From NCBI RefSeq assembly GCF_020783655.1, contig NZ_JAJGQH010000001.1:124001-188000 (forward strand): a stretch of 64,000 bases of DNA, written 5' to 3'. This DNA comes from Xanthomonas melonis (GTDB lineage Bacteria > Pseudomonadota > Gammaproteobacteria > Xanthomonadales > Xanthomonadaceae). Each line of letters begins with the position of its first letter. Position 1 is the first letter of the stretch. Shown one piece after another: positions 27,734 through 37,193 of the stretch. The translations under genes were made by a program, and so were the position numbers. A model generated the notes under the pieces. The model was not told the DNA's origin. It ran no database searches and saw only the letters and a program-made list of their open reading frames with translations.

Positions 27734-29446
27734 GTGAGTCAGCCCAGCGCAGCAGCCAGCGAAACGCCCGCCCAACGTCGCCAGCGCGGCCAATGGCTGG
27801 ACGCGCTCGCCGCACCGGCCAGGCGTGCACGCCGGCTGGCCGGCGTGGCGGTGGCAGTGTCGGGCTTACTGCTGCTGGCGCAGGCAGCGGCCATCGCCTG
27901 GTTGCTGCAGGCGGTGTTGGTACAGCGCCTGCCGCTGGTGCAACTGCGCGAGGTGGGCGCCGGCCTGCTGCTGGCCTTGCTCGGCCGTGCGCTGCTCACG
28001 GCCTGGGCGCAGTCGCTGACCGGCGAGGTGGCCGATGTAGCCAAGCGCGCACTACGCGCGCGCATCGCCCGGCGCCTGGTGCAGCACGGGCCGGTGTGGC
28101 TGCGCCGGCAACGCAGTGGCGAGTTGGGCGAACTGAGCCTGGCGCATACCGATGCGCTGGAGGGCTACTTCGTCGGCTACCAGCTGGCACGGACCGAACT
28201 GCTGCTGGTGCCGCCGCTGATCCTGATCGCGGTGTTCTCGGTCGATTGGGTGGTGGGCCTGGTCTTGCTGCTGACCGCGCCGCTGATTCCGTTCTTCATG
28301 ATGCTGGTGGGTTGGGGCGCCGAGGCGGCCGGGCGCGAGCAGCTGCGCGCGCTGGCACGCATGGGCGGGCATTTCGCCGACCGGCTCAAGGGCCTGGGCC
28401 TGCTGCGCGTGTATGGCCGTGGCCAGGACGAATTGAGCGGTATTGCCGCCGCGGCCGAGGGCGTGCGCGAGCGCTCGCTGAAGGTGCTGCGTATCGCGTT
28501 CCTGTCGTCCACGGTGCTGGAGTTCTTCGCCTCGGTGAGCGTGGCGATCGTGGCCTTGTACTTCGGCCTGAGCTATCTGGGCATGCTCGATCTGCACGGC
28601 CTCCCCACGCTGGGTGCCGGCATGTTCTGCCTGCTGCTGGCGCCGGAATTCTTCGCGCCCTTGCGGCGGCTGGCAGCGCATTACCACGACCGTGCCAATG
28701 CGCTGGCCGCGGTGGCCGAGTCCGAGCGCTTGCTGGAAGGGTTTGCGGACAACGCCGCCATCGCCGTCGCACTGCCGCTGCCTGCTGCGGCCGAGGCGGC
28801 GCAGGCGCAGATGCCCTTGCTGCAGGCGCGCGAACTGGCGTTGCGTCCTCCCGGCGCGCCGCAGCTGGTGGTCGAGCGGTTTTCCCTGGTGCTGGAACCC
28901 GGGCAACGGGTGGCGCTGATCGGCGCCAGCGGCAGCGGCAAGAGCACACTGCTGGAAGGCCTGGCCGGCTGGCTGAGTCCGGAGGCGGGCAGCGTCATCC
29001 TGCGCCCCGGCACGCGCGTGGGCTATGCCGCGCAACGGCCGTACCTGTTCCACGGCAGCATCGCCGACAACCTGCGGCTGGCCGATCCTCAGGCCAGCGA
29101 TGCGCGGCTGCATGCCGTGGCCGAGGCCGCGCAGGTGATGCGCTTCGCCGCGCAGTTGCCGGACGGACTGGACACGCTGATCGGCGAACGTGGATTCGGA
29201 CTCTCCGGTGGCGAAGCGCGTCGCGTCGCGCTGGCGCGGCTGCTGTTGCGCGAACCGGAGGTCTTGCTGCTGGACGAACCCACCGCCTTTCTCGATCCCG
29301 CTACCGAAGCGGAACTGCTGCGCACGCTGGGCGCGTTCGCGCGCGGCCGCGCGCTGGTGCTGGCCACGCATAGCACCGCGGTGATGGCGTGGGCCGACAC
29401 CGTGATCGATCTGCAGGGTGCGACGGTGCGAGCGGAGCTGCCATGA
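27734..29446 (+). CDS. cydD: Heterodimeric ABC exporter subunit CydD
   Basis: A 570-residue half-transporter starting at GTG. Six N-terminal membrane helices (about residues 30-330) are followed by an ATPase domain with Walker A GASGSGKST, signature LSGGEARR and Walker B LLLDEPTAF. CydDC exports cysteine/glutathione thiols to the periplasm, or handles haem, and is needed to assemble cytochrome bd. It overlaps cydC by four bases (ATGA) and diverges from cydABX across the FNR-type box, which fits joint control. Confidence 0.94.
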   Translation: MSQPSAAASETPAQRRQRGQWLDALAAPARRARRLAGVAVAVSGLLLLAQAAAIAWLLQAVLVQRLPLVQLREVGAGLLLALLGRALLTAWAQSLTGEVADVAKRALRARIARRLVQHGPVWLRRQRSGELGELSLAHTDALEGYFVGYQLARTELLLVPPLILIAVFSVDWVVGLVLLLTAPLIPFFMMLVGWGAEAAGREQLRALARMGGHFADRLKGLGLLRVYGRGQDELSGIAAAAEGVRERSLKVLRIAFLSSTVLEFFASVSVAIVALYFGLSYLGMLDLHGLPTLGAGMFCLLLAPEFFAPLRRLAAHYHDRANALAAVAESERLLEGFADNAAIAVALPLPAAAEAAQAQMPLLQARELALRPPGAPQLVVERFSLVLEPGQRVALIGASGSGKSTLLEGLAGWLSPEAGSVILRPGTRVGYAAQRPYLFHGSIADNLRLADPQASDARLHAVAEAAQVMRFAAQLPDGLDTLIGERGFGLSGGEARRVALARLLLREPEVLLLDEPTAFLDPATEAELLRTLGAFARGRALVLATHSTAVMAWADTVIDLQGATVRAELP

Positions 29447-31119
29447 ACGATGCACGCCACGATCGGCTGCGCGATGTGTTCGCCCGGCACGCCTGGCGCC
29501 TGTCGTTGTCGGCGCTGCTGGTGCTGGTCACCCTGCTGGCCGGCGTCGGTCTGCTCGCGCTGTCCGGTGGATTCCTGACCGCCGCGGCCCTGGCCGGCGT
29601 GGTCGGCATGGGCGCCGGCTTCAATTTCTTTTCACCCTCGGCCGGTATCCGCGCGCTGACGTTCGCGCGCATCGCGTCGCGCTACGGCGAGAAACTGATC
29701 GGCCACGATGCCACCTTGCGCATCGCCCGCGATCTGCGCGTGTGGTTCTTCCGCCGCGCCTTGCCGCTGGCACCGGGGCGCCTGTCGGCCACGCGGACCG
29801 GCGATCTGCTGGCGCGGTTGATGTCCGACATCGGCGAGGTCGATGGCGTGAGCGTGCGTGCCCTGGCGCCGCTGGCGGCACTGCTGGGCATCTGGGTGGC
29901 CGGCGTGGTGGCCGCTGCCCTGATCCATCCTCCTGCGGCGCTGTTGCTGCTGGCGTTGGGTGCGACGATCGGCGGGCTGGTGCCGTGGCAGGTGGCGCGT
30001 GGCGGTGCGCAGCGCGAGCGGCTGCGCGCGCAGCAGCGCATGCAGTTGCGTACGCAGGCGTTCGAAGGCCTGGAAGGCGCGGCGGATCTGGCCGCGGTCG
30101 AGGCCCAGGCAGCATGGCTGCAACAGGTCGATGCGGCCGCTGCGGCGCTGGTGGACGGCGACCGCATGCAGCGTCGGCGCTTGATCGCCGGCAACCTGCT
30201 GCATGCGGTCTGCGGCGGCATCGGGCTGGCCGGCATGCTGTGGCTGGCATTGCGCGCCGCCGAGCAGGCAGCGATCAGCGCCGAACTGGCCGCCGCGCTG
30301 GTGTTCCTGACCATGGCCTTGCTGGAAGTATGGGCTGGCGCGGGGCTTGCGCTGCAGGCGTTGCAGAGCGCGCGTGTGGCCGCCGGGCGGCTGCAGGCCA
30401 TCGTCGATCAGGCGCCGTCGGTCAGCGATCCGCTGCAGCCCGTCGAAGTGCCGCCCACGGGCACGCTGCAGTTGCAGCAGGTGTGCTTCAGCTGGCCTGG
30501 TGGCGTGCGCCCGGTGCTGCATGGGCTCGACCTGACCCTGGCACCCGGCGAACGCATCGCCATCAGCGGCGACAGCGGCAGCGGCAAGAGCACCTTGTCG
30601 GCGCTGCTGCTGCGCTTGTGGGACCCGCAGGCGGGGCAGGTCAGCTACGCCGGCATCGATCTGCGACAGTGCACGCAGGCGCAATGGCATCGGCGCATCG
30701 CCTGGTTGCCGCAGAACGCCCCGGTGTTTGCCGGCAGCGTGCGCGAGAACCTGCTGATCGGCGACGCCACCGCCAGCGACGCCGCGCTATGGGCTGTGCT
30801 CGCCCAGGTGCGTCTGCGCGACTGGGCGGGCGCGCAGAACGGGCTGGACACTTGGGTGGGCGAGAACGGCGCCACGCTATCCGCCGGGCAGGCACGCCGG
30901 CTGGCGCTGGCGCGCGCACTGCTGCGCGATGCCCCCATCCTGCTATTGGACGAACCCACCGACGGGCTGGATGTGGATACCGCCCACGCGCTGTTACTCG
31001 ATCTGGCCGCAGCGCTCGGCGAGCGCAGCCTGGTGATGATCACCCACGACAGCGTGCCTGCCGGTGTGGTGCACCGGCATTACCGCATGCAGGGTGGAGT
31101 GCTGGAGCCGATGGGCTGA
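29443..31119 (+). CDS. cydC: Heterodimeric ABC exporter subunit CydC
   Basis: A 558-residue partner of CydD. It has membrane helices over about residues 20-300 and an ATPase with Walker A SGDSGSGKST, a signature reading LSAGQARR, and Walker B LLLDEPTDG. The signature loop has Ala in place of the usual second Gly. The ATG at 29443 overlaps the cydD stop and has GGAG six bases upstream. The N-terminal IRALTFARIASRYGEKLIGHDATLR stretch is typical of CydC. Confidence 0.93.
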   Translation: MNDARHDRLRDVFARHAWRLSLSALLVLVTLLAGVGLLALSGGFLTAAALAGVVGMGAGFNFFSPSAGIRALTFARIASRYGEKLIGHDATLRIARDLRVWFFRRALPLAPGRLSATRTGDLLARLMSDIGEVDGVSVRALAPLAALLGIWVAGVVAAALIHPPAALLLLALGATIGGLVPWQVARGGAQRERLRAQQRMQLRTQAFEGLEGAADLAAVEAQAAWLQQVDAAAAALVDGDRMQRRRLIAGNLLHAVCGGIGLAGMLWLALRAAEQAAISAELAAALVFLTMALLEVWAGAGLALQALQSARVAAGRLQAIVDQAPSVSDPLQPVEVPPTGTLQLQQVCFSWPGGVRPVLHGLDLTLAPGERIAISGDSGSGKSTLSALLLRLWDPQAGQVSYAGIDLRQCTQAQWHRRIAWLPQNAPVFAGSVRENLLIGDATASDAALWAVLAQVRLRDWAGAQNGLDTWVGENGATLSAGQARRLALARALLRDAPILLLDEPTDGLDVDTAHALLLDLAAALGERSLVMITHDSVPAGVVHRHYRMQGGVLEPMG

Positions 31120-31169
31120 TGGCGGCTTTCCGGTGGCGGGTTGCGCGAGCACGCCGCCGTGGATGCCGA

Positions 31170-31469
31170 TCATGGCGCTAGGAAGACCGCGCAGGCCAGT
31201 GCCGCGGCGTTGGCGATCGCGCTGATCCAGAACGCGATCTGGAACGAGGTCTTGACGGTCTTGTGCCGGAACAGCGATTGCGCCAGCAAGGCGCCGGGCC
31301 AGCCGCCGAGCAGGGCGATGGCGTGCAGGGTCGCTTCCGGCGTGCGGCGGCGGCCATGCGTGGCGGCGGTCTTGTCCAGCCGATAGGCGATCAGTGCCGC
31401 GATGCTGGTGGCCGCGTACCAGAGCGCAATCGCCATCGGCAGGCGACCTGTCAGCAGTAAGGCCATCAC
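31170..31469 (-). CDS. DUF1294 small membrane protein, start uncertain
   Basis: A protein of about 99 residues with three or four hydrophobic segments and the DUF1294 pattern: ALWYAATSIAALIAYRLDKTAATHGRRRTPEATLHAIALLGGWPGALLAQSLFRHKTVKTSFQIAFW. The conserved YRLDK, RTPE, GGWPGA and QSLFRHKT blocks are all present. A GTG-ATG pair offers the start. The frame stays open upstream through a Ser/Arg-rich linker up to metX without a good start codon. Larger DUF1294 proteins carry an N-terminal cold-shock domain; none is visible here. The function is unknown. Confidence 0.7.
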   Translation of the reverse strand: MMALLLTGRLPMAIALWYAATSIAALIAYRLDKTAATHGRRRTPEATLHAIALLGGWPGALLAQSLFRHKTVKTSFQIAFWISAIANAAALACAVFLAP

Positions 31470-31609
31470 CCCGATGGCAAACAGACCAGCCAGCAGCCGG
31501 CGCGGCAGCAGGCGGTTGGTGGTCGGCCTCGATCGGGATTCGGGTCCAGTCGGCTTGCCGCTTGCGGACTGCGAGGAACGCGATCTCGATCGGGATGCGG
31601 ATCTGGCAA

Positions 31610-32812
31610 TCAGCAGGCGTCCAGGAAGTCGCGCACCGCCGGGCCGAACCGCGCGAAGTCCACCAGGAAGGCGTCGTGGCCCTGTGGCGAATCCAGGCCG
31701 ATGAAGCGGGCGTCGGCGCCACCGGCGCGCAGGCCGTTGGCGATCTGTTCCTGTTGCTGCACCGGGAACAGGATGTCGGTATTGGCGCCGATCGACAGCG
31801 CGCGCGCGATGCGGATGCGCGACAGGCCGGCCAGCACCTGGCCATCGCTGGCGCCCTGGCTTGCCGATGCGTTACCAACAGGCGCGCTGGCGTTGCGGGC
31901 CGCAGCCAACGGCGTCCGTGCGCTCGGAGCCGGCTCGGCGTAGTCGGCCAGATCGAACCAGTCCATCGAACGGCTCAGATACAGATAGCAGTTGGGATCG
32001 AAGAAGCGCACGAAGCGACGCGCGTGGCCCTCCAGATAGCTTTCCACCTGGAATTCCAGACCGAACGGGTCGTCGTCGGCCTGTTCGGAATCCAGCCGCA
32101 CGCGGCCGAAGCGGCCATCCCATTCCAGCGCCGAGCGATAGGTGATCACACCAAGCTTGCGCGCCATGCGCATGCCCGATTCCGGGTAGCTGGCATCGTC
32201 GTAGTGGCCGCCGTTCCAGTTGGGATCCAGCCGGATGGCTTCGCGCTGCAACGAGCGGATGGCGATGGAAAATGGCAGGGCCTGTGCGCTGCCGGAGATG
32301 TTGATGTGGCTGCGCGCGATGCCGGGATGGCGCAGCAGCAGCGCCAGCGCGGTCATGCCGCCCATCGAATTGCCGATCAGGCAGGCCAGTTGCTCGATGC
32401 CCAGGGCACGGACCACGTCGGCCGCAGCATCGGCCACGTCTTCGATCGACAGGTCCGGAAAGCGCAGCCGATAGCGCTCGCCGGTGGCCGGATCGATCGA
32501 GGCCGGACCGGTCGAGCCCTTGCAGCTGCCCAACGAATTGACGCAGATCACGAACCAGCGCGTGGTATCGATCGGCTTGCCCGGCCCCAGCATCGCTTCC
32601 CACCAGCCCGGTTCCGGGTTGGCCTGGGTGGCGGCCGCATGCGCATTGGGCGACAGCCCGGTGACGATCAGCAGCGCATTGCTGCGATCGGCTTCCAGCG
32701 TGCCCCAGGTCTCATAGGCGATACGCGCCTGATGCAGGGCGCCACCGCGCTTCATCGCAAACGGCGAGGGCAGGGCGTGGAACAGCGTGCCGGCAGGAAT
32801 GAATTCGGTCAT
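31610..32812 (-). CDS. metX: Homoserine O-acyltransferase, MetX family
   Basis: A 400-residue alpha/beta hydrolase-fold enzyme. It acylates homoserine at the branch to methionine. The nucleophile is the serine in LIGNSMGGMTAL, with the acid in ANTDILFPV and the histidine in QGHDAFLVD; substrate-binding NSLGSCKGSTGP is also typical. Many proteobacterial MetX proteins use succinyl-CoA rather than acetyl-CoA, so the acyl donor is left open. A low-complexity insert (about residues 298-325, APSARTPLAAARNASAP onwards) lies in the lid-to-core junction. No other methionine gene is adjacent. Confidence 0.9.
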   Translation of the reverse strand: MTEFIPAGTLFHALPSPFAMKRGGALHQARIAYETWGTLEADRSNALLIVTGLSPNAHAAATQANPEPGWWEAMLGPGKPIDTTRWFVICVNSLGSCKGSTGPASIDPATGERYRLRFPDLSIEDVADAAADVVRALGIEQLACLIGNSMGGMTALALLLRHPGIARSHINISGSAQALPFSIAIRSLQREAIRLDPNWNGGHYDDASYPESGMRMARKLGVITYRSALEWDGRFGRVRLDSEQADDDPFGLEFQVESYLEGHARRFVRFFDPNCYLYLSRSMDWFDLADYAEPAPSARTPLAAARNASAPVGNASASQGASDGQVLAGLSRIRIARALSIGANTDILFPVQQQEQIANGLRAGGADARFIGLDSPQGHDAFLVDFARFGPAVRDFLDAC

Positions 32813-32944
32813 GGCCCAATTCTAACGGCCGGAATCGGGAATCGAGAGGAGGAAATGGGAGAAGCGCTGATTGCCCATGCGTCCGGGGTGGTGCTGGGTG
32901 GTCACTGGGTGCGGGCTGGGCCGAGCGTCCAACATGAGATGCGA

Positions 32945-33958
32945 TCAGCGGCCGATCACCAGCTCCACCACGCCGTTGGCGGGCAATTGCACGGTCACCG
33001 GCATGCTTTCCACATCGTCGCTCTGGCGCATCGCGTTGCCGCTGCGCGACAGCCGCGCCATCACCTGCACGCTGTCCAGCGACGACAGTGCACGCGTCGG
33101 CATCGGGCTGTCGCCGTCGTCCAGGGTGATGGTCAGCGGCAGTTCGCTGAGGGCGTGTTTTCCCACCGCCACCGGCATCGGCGTGTCGGCGGCGCGGGCG
33201 ATCACGAACACGCTGGTGTCGCCGGGCAGTGCGGCGCGTTTGGCGAATTCGGCATCCAGCGTCACGCGCACCTGGATACGTTTGCTGTTGGCTGCATCGG
33301 CGGCAGGCGCAGCCGGCGTCTGGATAGGCGCCAATCCGACCTCCTTTCGCGCAGCGTTGATCTGTTCGAGCAGGCCGGGGCGGGTGCTGGCGTCGACCAC
33401 CTGCAGCAATGGCTCCCAAGTGGCGCTGGCCTTGGCCGGTTCACCGGCCTGACGCTGCACCACGCCCAGGAACCAGCGTGCGCGCTGGTGGTCCGGCTGT
33501 ACGGTGAGCGCATGTTCGAGCAGGCGCATCGCCTGCGGATCCGGGCGCCCGCTATCGTCGGCGAGCATGCGCGCCTGCGCAGCAGCCACCAGCACGTCGG
33601 GTTCGTCCGGCCGCAGCGCCACCGCACGCGCAAAGGCATCGCGTGCCTCGGCAAAGTTCTGCTGGCTGGACAGCGAACGTCCCAGCAGCACCCAGCCTTC
33701 GGCCTGGTCGGGATTGCGCGCCAGGGCGGCGCGCAGCTGCACGATGGCCTCGTCCAGCGTGCGTGGCGTGTCCGGGCGGTTGGCGGCCAGCTCGATCGCG
33801 CCCGGTGTGCCCACCAACCAGTACAGCGCTACACTGGCTGCCAGCAGCAGCGCCGCCATGCTGGCCGCCAGCCCGCGCGTCTGCCGCCACAGCGGCCACA
33901 ACGCCACGCCAAAGGCCAGCAGTGCAACGACCACCACCGCAATCACGAAACCGACCAT
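32945..33958 (-). CDS. ccmI: Cytochrome c maturation TPR protein CcmI
   Basis: A 337-residue protein with two N-terminal membrane helices (about residues 1-50). A TPR region follows (LDEAIVQLRAALARNPDQAEGWVLLGRSLSSQQNFAEARDAFARAVALRPDEPD). The C-terminal periplasmic beta domain begins near residue 225. CcmI chaperones apocytochrome c for haem ligation. It is shorter than the CcmI of many alphaproteobacteria because the cytoplasmic loop is reduced. It is the last gene of the ccm operon, overlapping ccmH by the ATGA junction. The 132 bases towards metX show only a weak relic of the GGAATCG-type repeat. Confidence 0.9.
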   Translation of the reverse strand: MVGFVIAVVVVALLAFGVALWPLWRQTRGLAASMAALLLAASVALYWLVGTPGAIELAANRPDTPRTLDEAIVQLRAALARNPDQAEGWVLLGRSLSSQQNFAEARDAFARAVALRPDEPDVLVAAAQARMLADDSGRPDPQAMRLLEHALTVQPDHQRARWFLGVVQRQAGEPAKASATWEPLLQVVDASTRPGLLEQINAARKEVGLAPIQTPAAPAADAANSKRIQVRVTLDAEFAKRAALPGDTSVFVIARAADTPMPVAVGKHALSELPLTITLDDGDSPMPTRALSSLDSVQVMARLSRSGNAMRQSDDVESMPVTVQLPANGVVELVIGR

Positions 33959-34392
33959 CACCACTCCTGCTCGTCGGGCGGCAGCGTGGGTGCGGCGGCG
34001 CTGCGGCGGCGTACCAGCATCACGACCGCCGTGCCGCCCAGCAGCAGGACCAGCAACGGGCCAAACCACAGCAACCAGGTCCGCGATTCCACCTGCGGCC
34101 GGTACAGCACGAATTGCCCATAGCGCGCGACCAGGAACTGGCGGATCTGCGCATCGCTGCGCCCCTGTTGCATCAGGGCCAGCACCTCGCGGCGCAGATC
34201 CTGCGCGATCTGCGCATTGGAATCGGCCAGCGACTGGTTCTGGCATTGCACGCAGCGTAGCTCGGCGGTCAGGGCGTGGAAGCGGGCTTCTTCGGCGGCG
34301 GAGCGGTACTGCAATGGCGCATGGTCGCCGACCGGCTGGGACAGCGCCAGCCAGGGCAACAGCAGCAACGTCAGCAGCCAGGCGCGGCTCAT
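33958..34392 (-). CDS. ccmH: Cytochrome c maturation thiol protein CcmH
   Basis: A 144-residue periplasm-facing protein. It has a signal-like N-terminus (MSRAWLLTLLLLPWLALS), the redox motif LRCVQCQNQS (C47 and C50), and one C-terminal membrane helix (TWLLWFGPLLVLLLGGTAVV). It reduces or presents the CXXCH cysteines of apocytochrome c for haem attachment. This is the CcmL-like half; the TPR half is the separate ccmI. It overlaps ccmG upstream and ccmI downstream, each by four bases. Confidence 0.95.
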   Translation of the reverse strand: MSRAWLLTLLLLPWLALSQPVGDHAPLQYRSAAEEARFHALTAELRCVQCQNQSLADSNAQIAQDLRREVLALMQQGRSDAQIRQFLVARYGQFVLYRPQVESRTWLLWFGPLLVLLLGGTAVVMLVRRRSAAAPTLPPDEQEW

Positions 34393-34991
34393 GGTTTGGC
34401 GTGCAGGTCCGGTGCGGCAGCGGGCGAACGTTCGATCGCGCTCAGCGCCGGAATCAGCTGGGTATCGATGATGGCCTGGGTGAGCATGCCGCTGTACTTC
34501 CAGCGCACCACGCCGCGCCCGTCGACCAGGAAGGTTTCCGGCGCCGCCGCAATGCCGAAGTCGATGGCGGTGCGGCCGTCGGTGTCGGCCACCACCAGCA
34601 GATACGGGTTGCCCAGTTGTTCCAGCCAGCGCAAGGCATCGCTGCGCTCGTCCTTCCAGTTGTAGCCGATCACCCGCACGCGCTTGGTCAGCGCGAACTT
34701 GCTCAGCACCGGATGTTCCTCGCGGCAGGCCGGGCACCAGCTGCCCCAGACATTGATGATGTACGGCGCACCACGCAGCTCGCGGGCATGCACCACGATG
34801 CTGGGGTCGTGCAGCAAGGGCAGCGCGAACTCCGGCGCCGGCTTGCCGATCAGCGCCGAGGGCAGGGCATCGCGATCGCCCTGTCCGGAGCGCACCACCG
34901 CATAGACCAGCAGTGCCGCCAGCGCGAGCAGCAGCACGATGGCACCCACGAGGACCGCGGTGGGCAGGCGGGGCGAACGTGACTCAACCAT
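34389..34991 (-). CDS. ccmG: Thioredoxin-like DsbE/CcmG
   Basis: A 200-residue membrane-anchored periplasmic thioredoxin. One N-terminal helix (residues 12-33) is followed by the fold with the active site WGSWCPACREEHP (C86 and C89) and the conserved AAPETFLVDGRG cis-proline segment. It passes reductant to apocytochrome c and CcmH. The start overlaps the end of ccmF by eight bases. Confidence 0.95.
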   Translation of the reverse strand: MVESRSPRLPTAVLVGAIVLLLALAALLVYAVVRSGQGDRDALPSALIGKPAPEFALPLLHDPSIVVHARELRGAPYIINVWGSWCPACREEHPVLSKFALTKRVRVIGYNWKDERSDALRWLEQLGNPYLLVVADTDGRTAIDFGIAAAPETFLVDGRGVVRWKYSGMLTQAIIDTQLIPALSAIERSPAAAPDLHAKP

Positions 34992-36921
34992 CTTGGATCT
35001 CCGCAGAACGACGAAAACGCCGGTCGGCCGCGGTGACCAGGCCGCCCAGCGCCATCAGCAGCGCCCCCAGCCAGATCCAGCGCACGAACGGTTTGAGGTG
35101 GACGCGCACCGCCCAGGCCTGGTTGCCCAGCGGTTCGCCAAGGGCGACGTACAGGTCGCCGAACGGACCGGGACGGATCGCCGCCTCGGTCAGGGTCTGC
35201 CCGCCGCTGGCGTAGCGGCGTTTTTCGGCATGCAGCATGCCAACCGGCAGATCGTCCTTGAACACCTGCAGGTTGGCGCGGTCGGACAGGTAGTTCGGCC
35301 CGCGCAGTGCTTCCAGGTTGTCGAAGTGCAGGGCATAGCGCCCGATCTGCACCTGCTGGCCAGGGGCCAGGGCGACTTCGCGTTGCAGGCTCAGCGACTC
35401 GACCAGCAGCGCGCCGGCCAGAAATACCGCCACCCCCAGATGCGCCAGCGCCATGCCCAGCATCTCGGCGGTGAATCGCCGGCCCTTGGCCGCGCGGCGC
35501 GTCCACAAAAAGCGCAGCGTGCCAAGCAGCACCCAGGCTGCACCGGCCACGCCGATGGCCGCCTTCCATTGCCCCTGTGGCGCCATGCACCAGGCCAGCA
35601 CGCCTGCAGCCAGCGCCAGGCCGGCCCACGGCGCCAGCAGCGCCAGCGGCCGCGAGGCCTGTTCGCGCTGCCAGCGGGTGAGCGGACCGAACGGCAGCAA
35701 TGCCACCAGCGGCGCCATCAACACCACGAACAAGGTGCCGAAGTACGGCGGGCCCACCGACAGCTTGCCCAAGCCCAACGCGTCGGCCAGCAGCGGGTAC
35801 AGCGTGCCCAGCAATACCATCGCGCAGGCGCAGGTCAGCAAGAGGTTGTTGAGCAGCAGCAGCGTTTCGCGCGAGCTGCCGGCGAACGCGCGGCGCGGGT
35901 CGCCGCCGGGCGCCAGGCGCGGCGCGCGGAGCGCGTACAGCAGCAGCGAGCCGCCCACCACCGCCAGCAGGAACACCAGGATGAACAGGCCGCGCGACGG
36001 GTCGGCGGCGAACGAATGCACGCTGGTCAGCACGCCCGAGCGGACCAGGAAGGTGCCCAGCAGTGACAACGCGAAGGCGGCGATCGCCAGCAGCAGCGTC
36101 CAGCTGGCGAAGCTGCCGCGCTTTTCGGTGACTGCCTGCGAATGCAGCAGGGCGGTGCCGACCAGCCATGGCATGAAGCTGGCGTTTTCCACCGGGTCCC
36201 AGAACCACCAGCCGCCCCATCCCAGTTCGTAGTACGCCCACCAACTGCCCAGCGCAATGCCCACGGTGAGCATCGCCCAGGCCACATTGGTCCAGGGCCG
36301 GGTCCAGCGCAGCCAGCGCGCGTCCATCCGCCCTTCCAGCAGCGCGGCGATGGCGAAGGCGAACGGCACCGCGAAACCGACATAGCCGCAATACAGCATC
36401 GGCGGGTGGATGATCAGGCCCGGGTCCTGCAGCAGGGGATTGAGGTCCGCACCTTCCGGCGGTACCGGCAGCAGGCGCGCGAAGGGATTGGAGGTGAACA
36501 GCAGGAAGGCCAGAAAGCCCACGCTGATCAGTGCCATCACCCCGAGCACGCGCGCCACCACCTGCGCCGGCAACTGCCGCGACCACAGTGCCACCGCACC
36601 GGTCCACAGCGCCAGCACCAGCGTCCACAGCAACAGCGAGCCTTCGTGCGCCCCCCACACGGCCGAGTAGCGGTAGATCACCGGCAACAGGCTATTGGAG
36701 TTCTCGGCCACATAGCGCACCGAAAAGTCCTGCACCAGGAACGCATGCGTCAGCAACGCGAAAGCTGCGGCGATCAGACCCAATTGCACCAACGCCGCCG
36801 GCCGCGCCACCGCCATCCAGCTGGCATGCCCGCGCTGCGCACCGGCCAGCGGCAAGGTGGCCTGCACCAGTGCGACCAGCAGGGCCAGCACCAGCAGGAA
36901 GGTGCCGAGCTCAGGAAGCAT
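34984..36921 (-). CDS. ccmF: Haem lyase CcmF
   Basis: A 645-residue inner-membrane protein with about 15 helices. It ligates haem from CcmE to apocytochrome c. The tryptophan-rich haem-handling motif WGGWWFWDPVENASFMPWL is intact. Conserved histidines appear in VWGAHEGSLLLW, IIHPPMLYCGY and SGVLTSVHSFA. The ATG at 36921 gives the family N-terminus (MLPELGTFLLVLALL). The frame is open further upstream to 37197, but that extension is heptad-repeat DNA. No Shine-Dalgarno precedes the ATG because repeat sequence lies there. Confidence 0.95.
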   Translation of the reverse strand: MLPELGTFLLVLALLVALVQATLPLAGAQRGHASWMAVARPAALVQLGLIAAAFALLTHAFLVQDFSVRYVAENSNSLLPVIYRYSAVWGAHEGSLLLWTLVLALWTGAVALWSRQLPAQVVARVLGVMALISVGFLAFLLFTSNPFARLLPVPPEGADLNPLLQDPGLIIHPPMLYCGYVGFAVPFAFAIAALLEGRMDARWLRWTRPWTNVAWAMLTVGIALGSWWAYYELGWGGWWFWDPVENASFMPWLVGTALLHSQAVTEKRGSFASWTLLLAIAAFALSLLGTFLVRSGVLTSVHSFAADPSRGLFILVFLLAVVGGSLLLYALRAPRLAPGGDPRRAFAGSSRETLLLLNNLLLTCACAMVLLGTLYPLLADALGLGKLSVGPPYFGTLFVVLMAPLVALLPFGPLTRWQREQASRPLALLAPWAGLALAAGVLAWCMAPQGQWKAAIGVAGAAWVLLGTLRFLWTRRAAKGRRFTAEMLGMALAHLGVAVFLAGALLVESLSLQREVALAPGQQVQIGRYALHFDNLEALRGPNYLSDRANLQVFKDDLPVGMLHAEKRRYASGGQTLTEAAIRPGPFGDLYVALGEPLGNQAWAVRVHLKPFVRWIWLGALLMALGGLVTAADRRFRRSAEIQDG

Positions 36922-36938
36922 GGGGGGCGCGGGTGGAG

Positions 36939-37193
36939 CCGGGACCCGGGACCCGGGACCCGGGGCCCGCAACAGCGGCGCCCGGGGGGCGGCGGGTGTA
37001 GAGGGTGCATACGATCGAGCGTCGGCTGAAGGCGTCGTGGAGCTTTGGGTGAGTCTCGGGACCCGGCACCCGGGACCCGGGACCCGCAACAGCGGTGCCC
37101 GGAATATTGCCCATACAGCCGACGGATGCGATCGAGCCTCCGCCGACGGCCTGTGGCTTTTCCCGGGTCCCGGGTCCCGGGTCCCGGGTCCCG
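36939..37193. repeat. Heptad-repeat element 4, compound, ccmE-ccmF gap
   Basis: Three arrays are present: GGGACCC units at 36939-36970, again at 37057-37086, and inverted units at 37161-37193. The two spacers share CGCAACAGCGG and GATCGAGC stretches, so a 90- to 110-base unit has been duplicated. The element fills the 285 bases between ccmE and ccmF inside the operon. Confidence 0.85.

Noticed and set aside
32813-32944. SAM-type riboswitch upstream of metX
   Set aside because: The 132-base gap shows no recognisable SAM riboswitch core; only a short GGAATCG repeat relic is seen.
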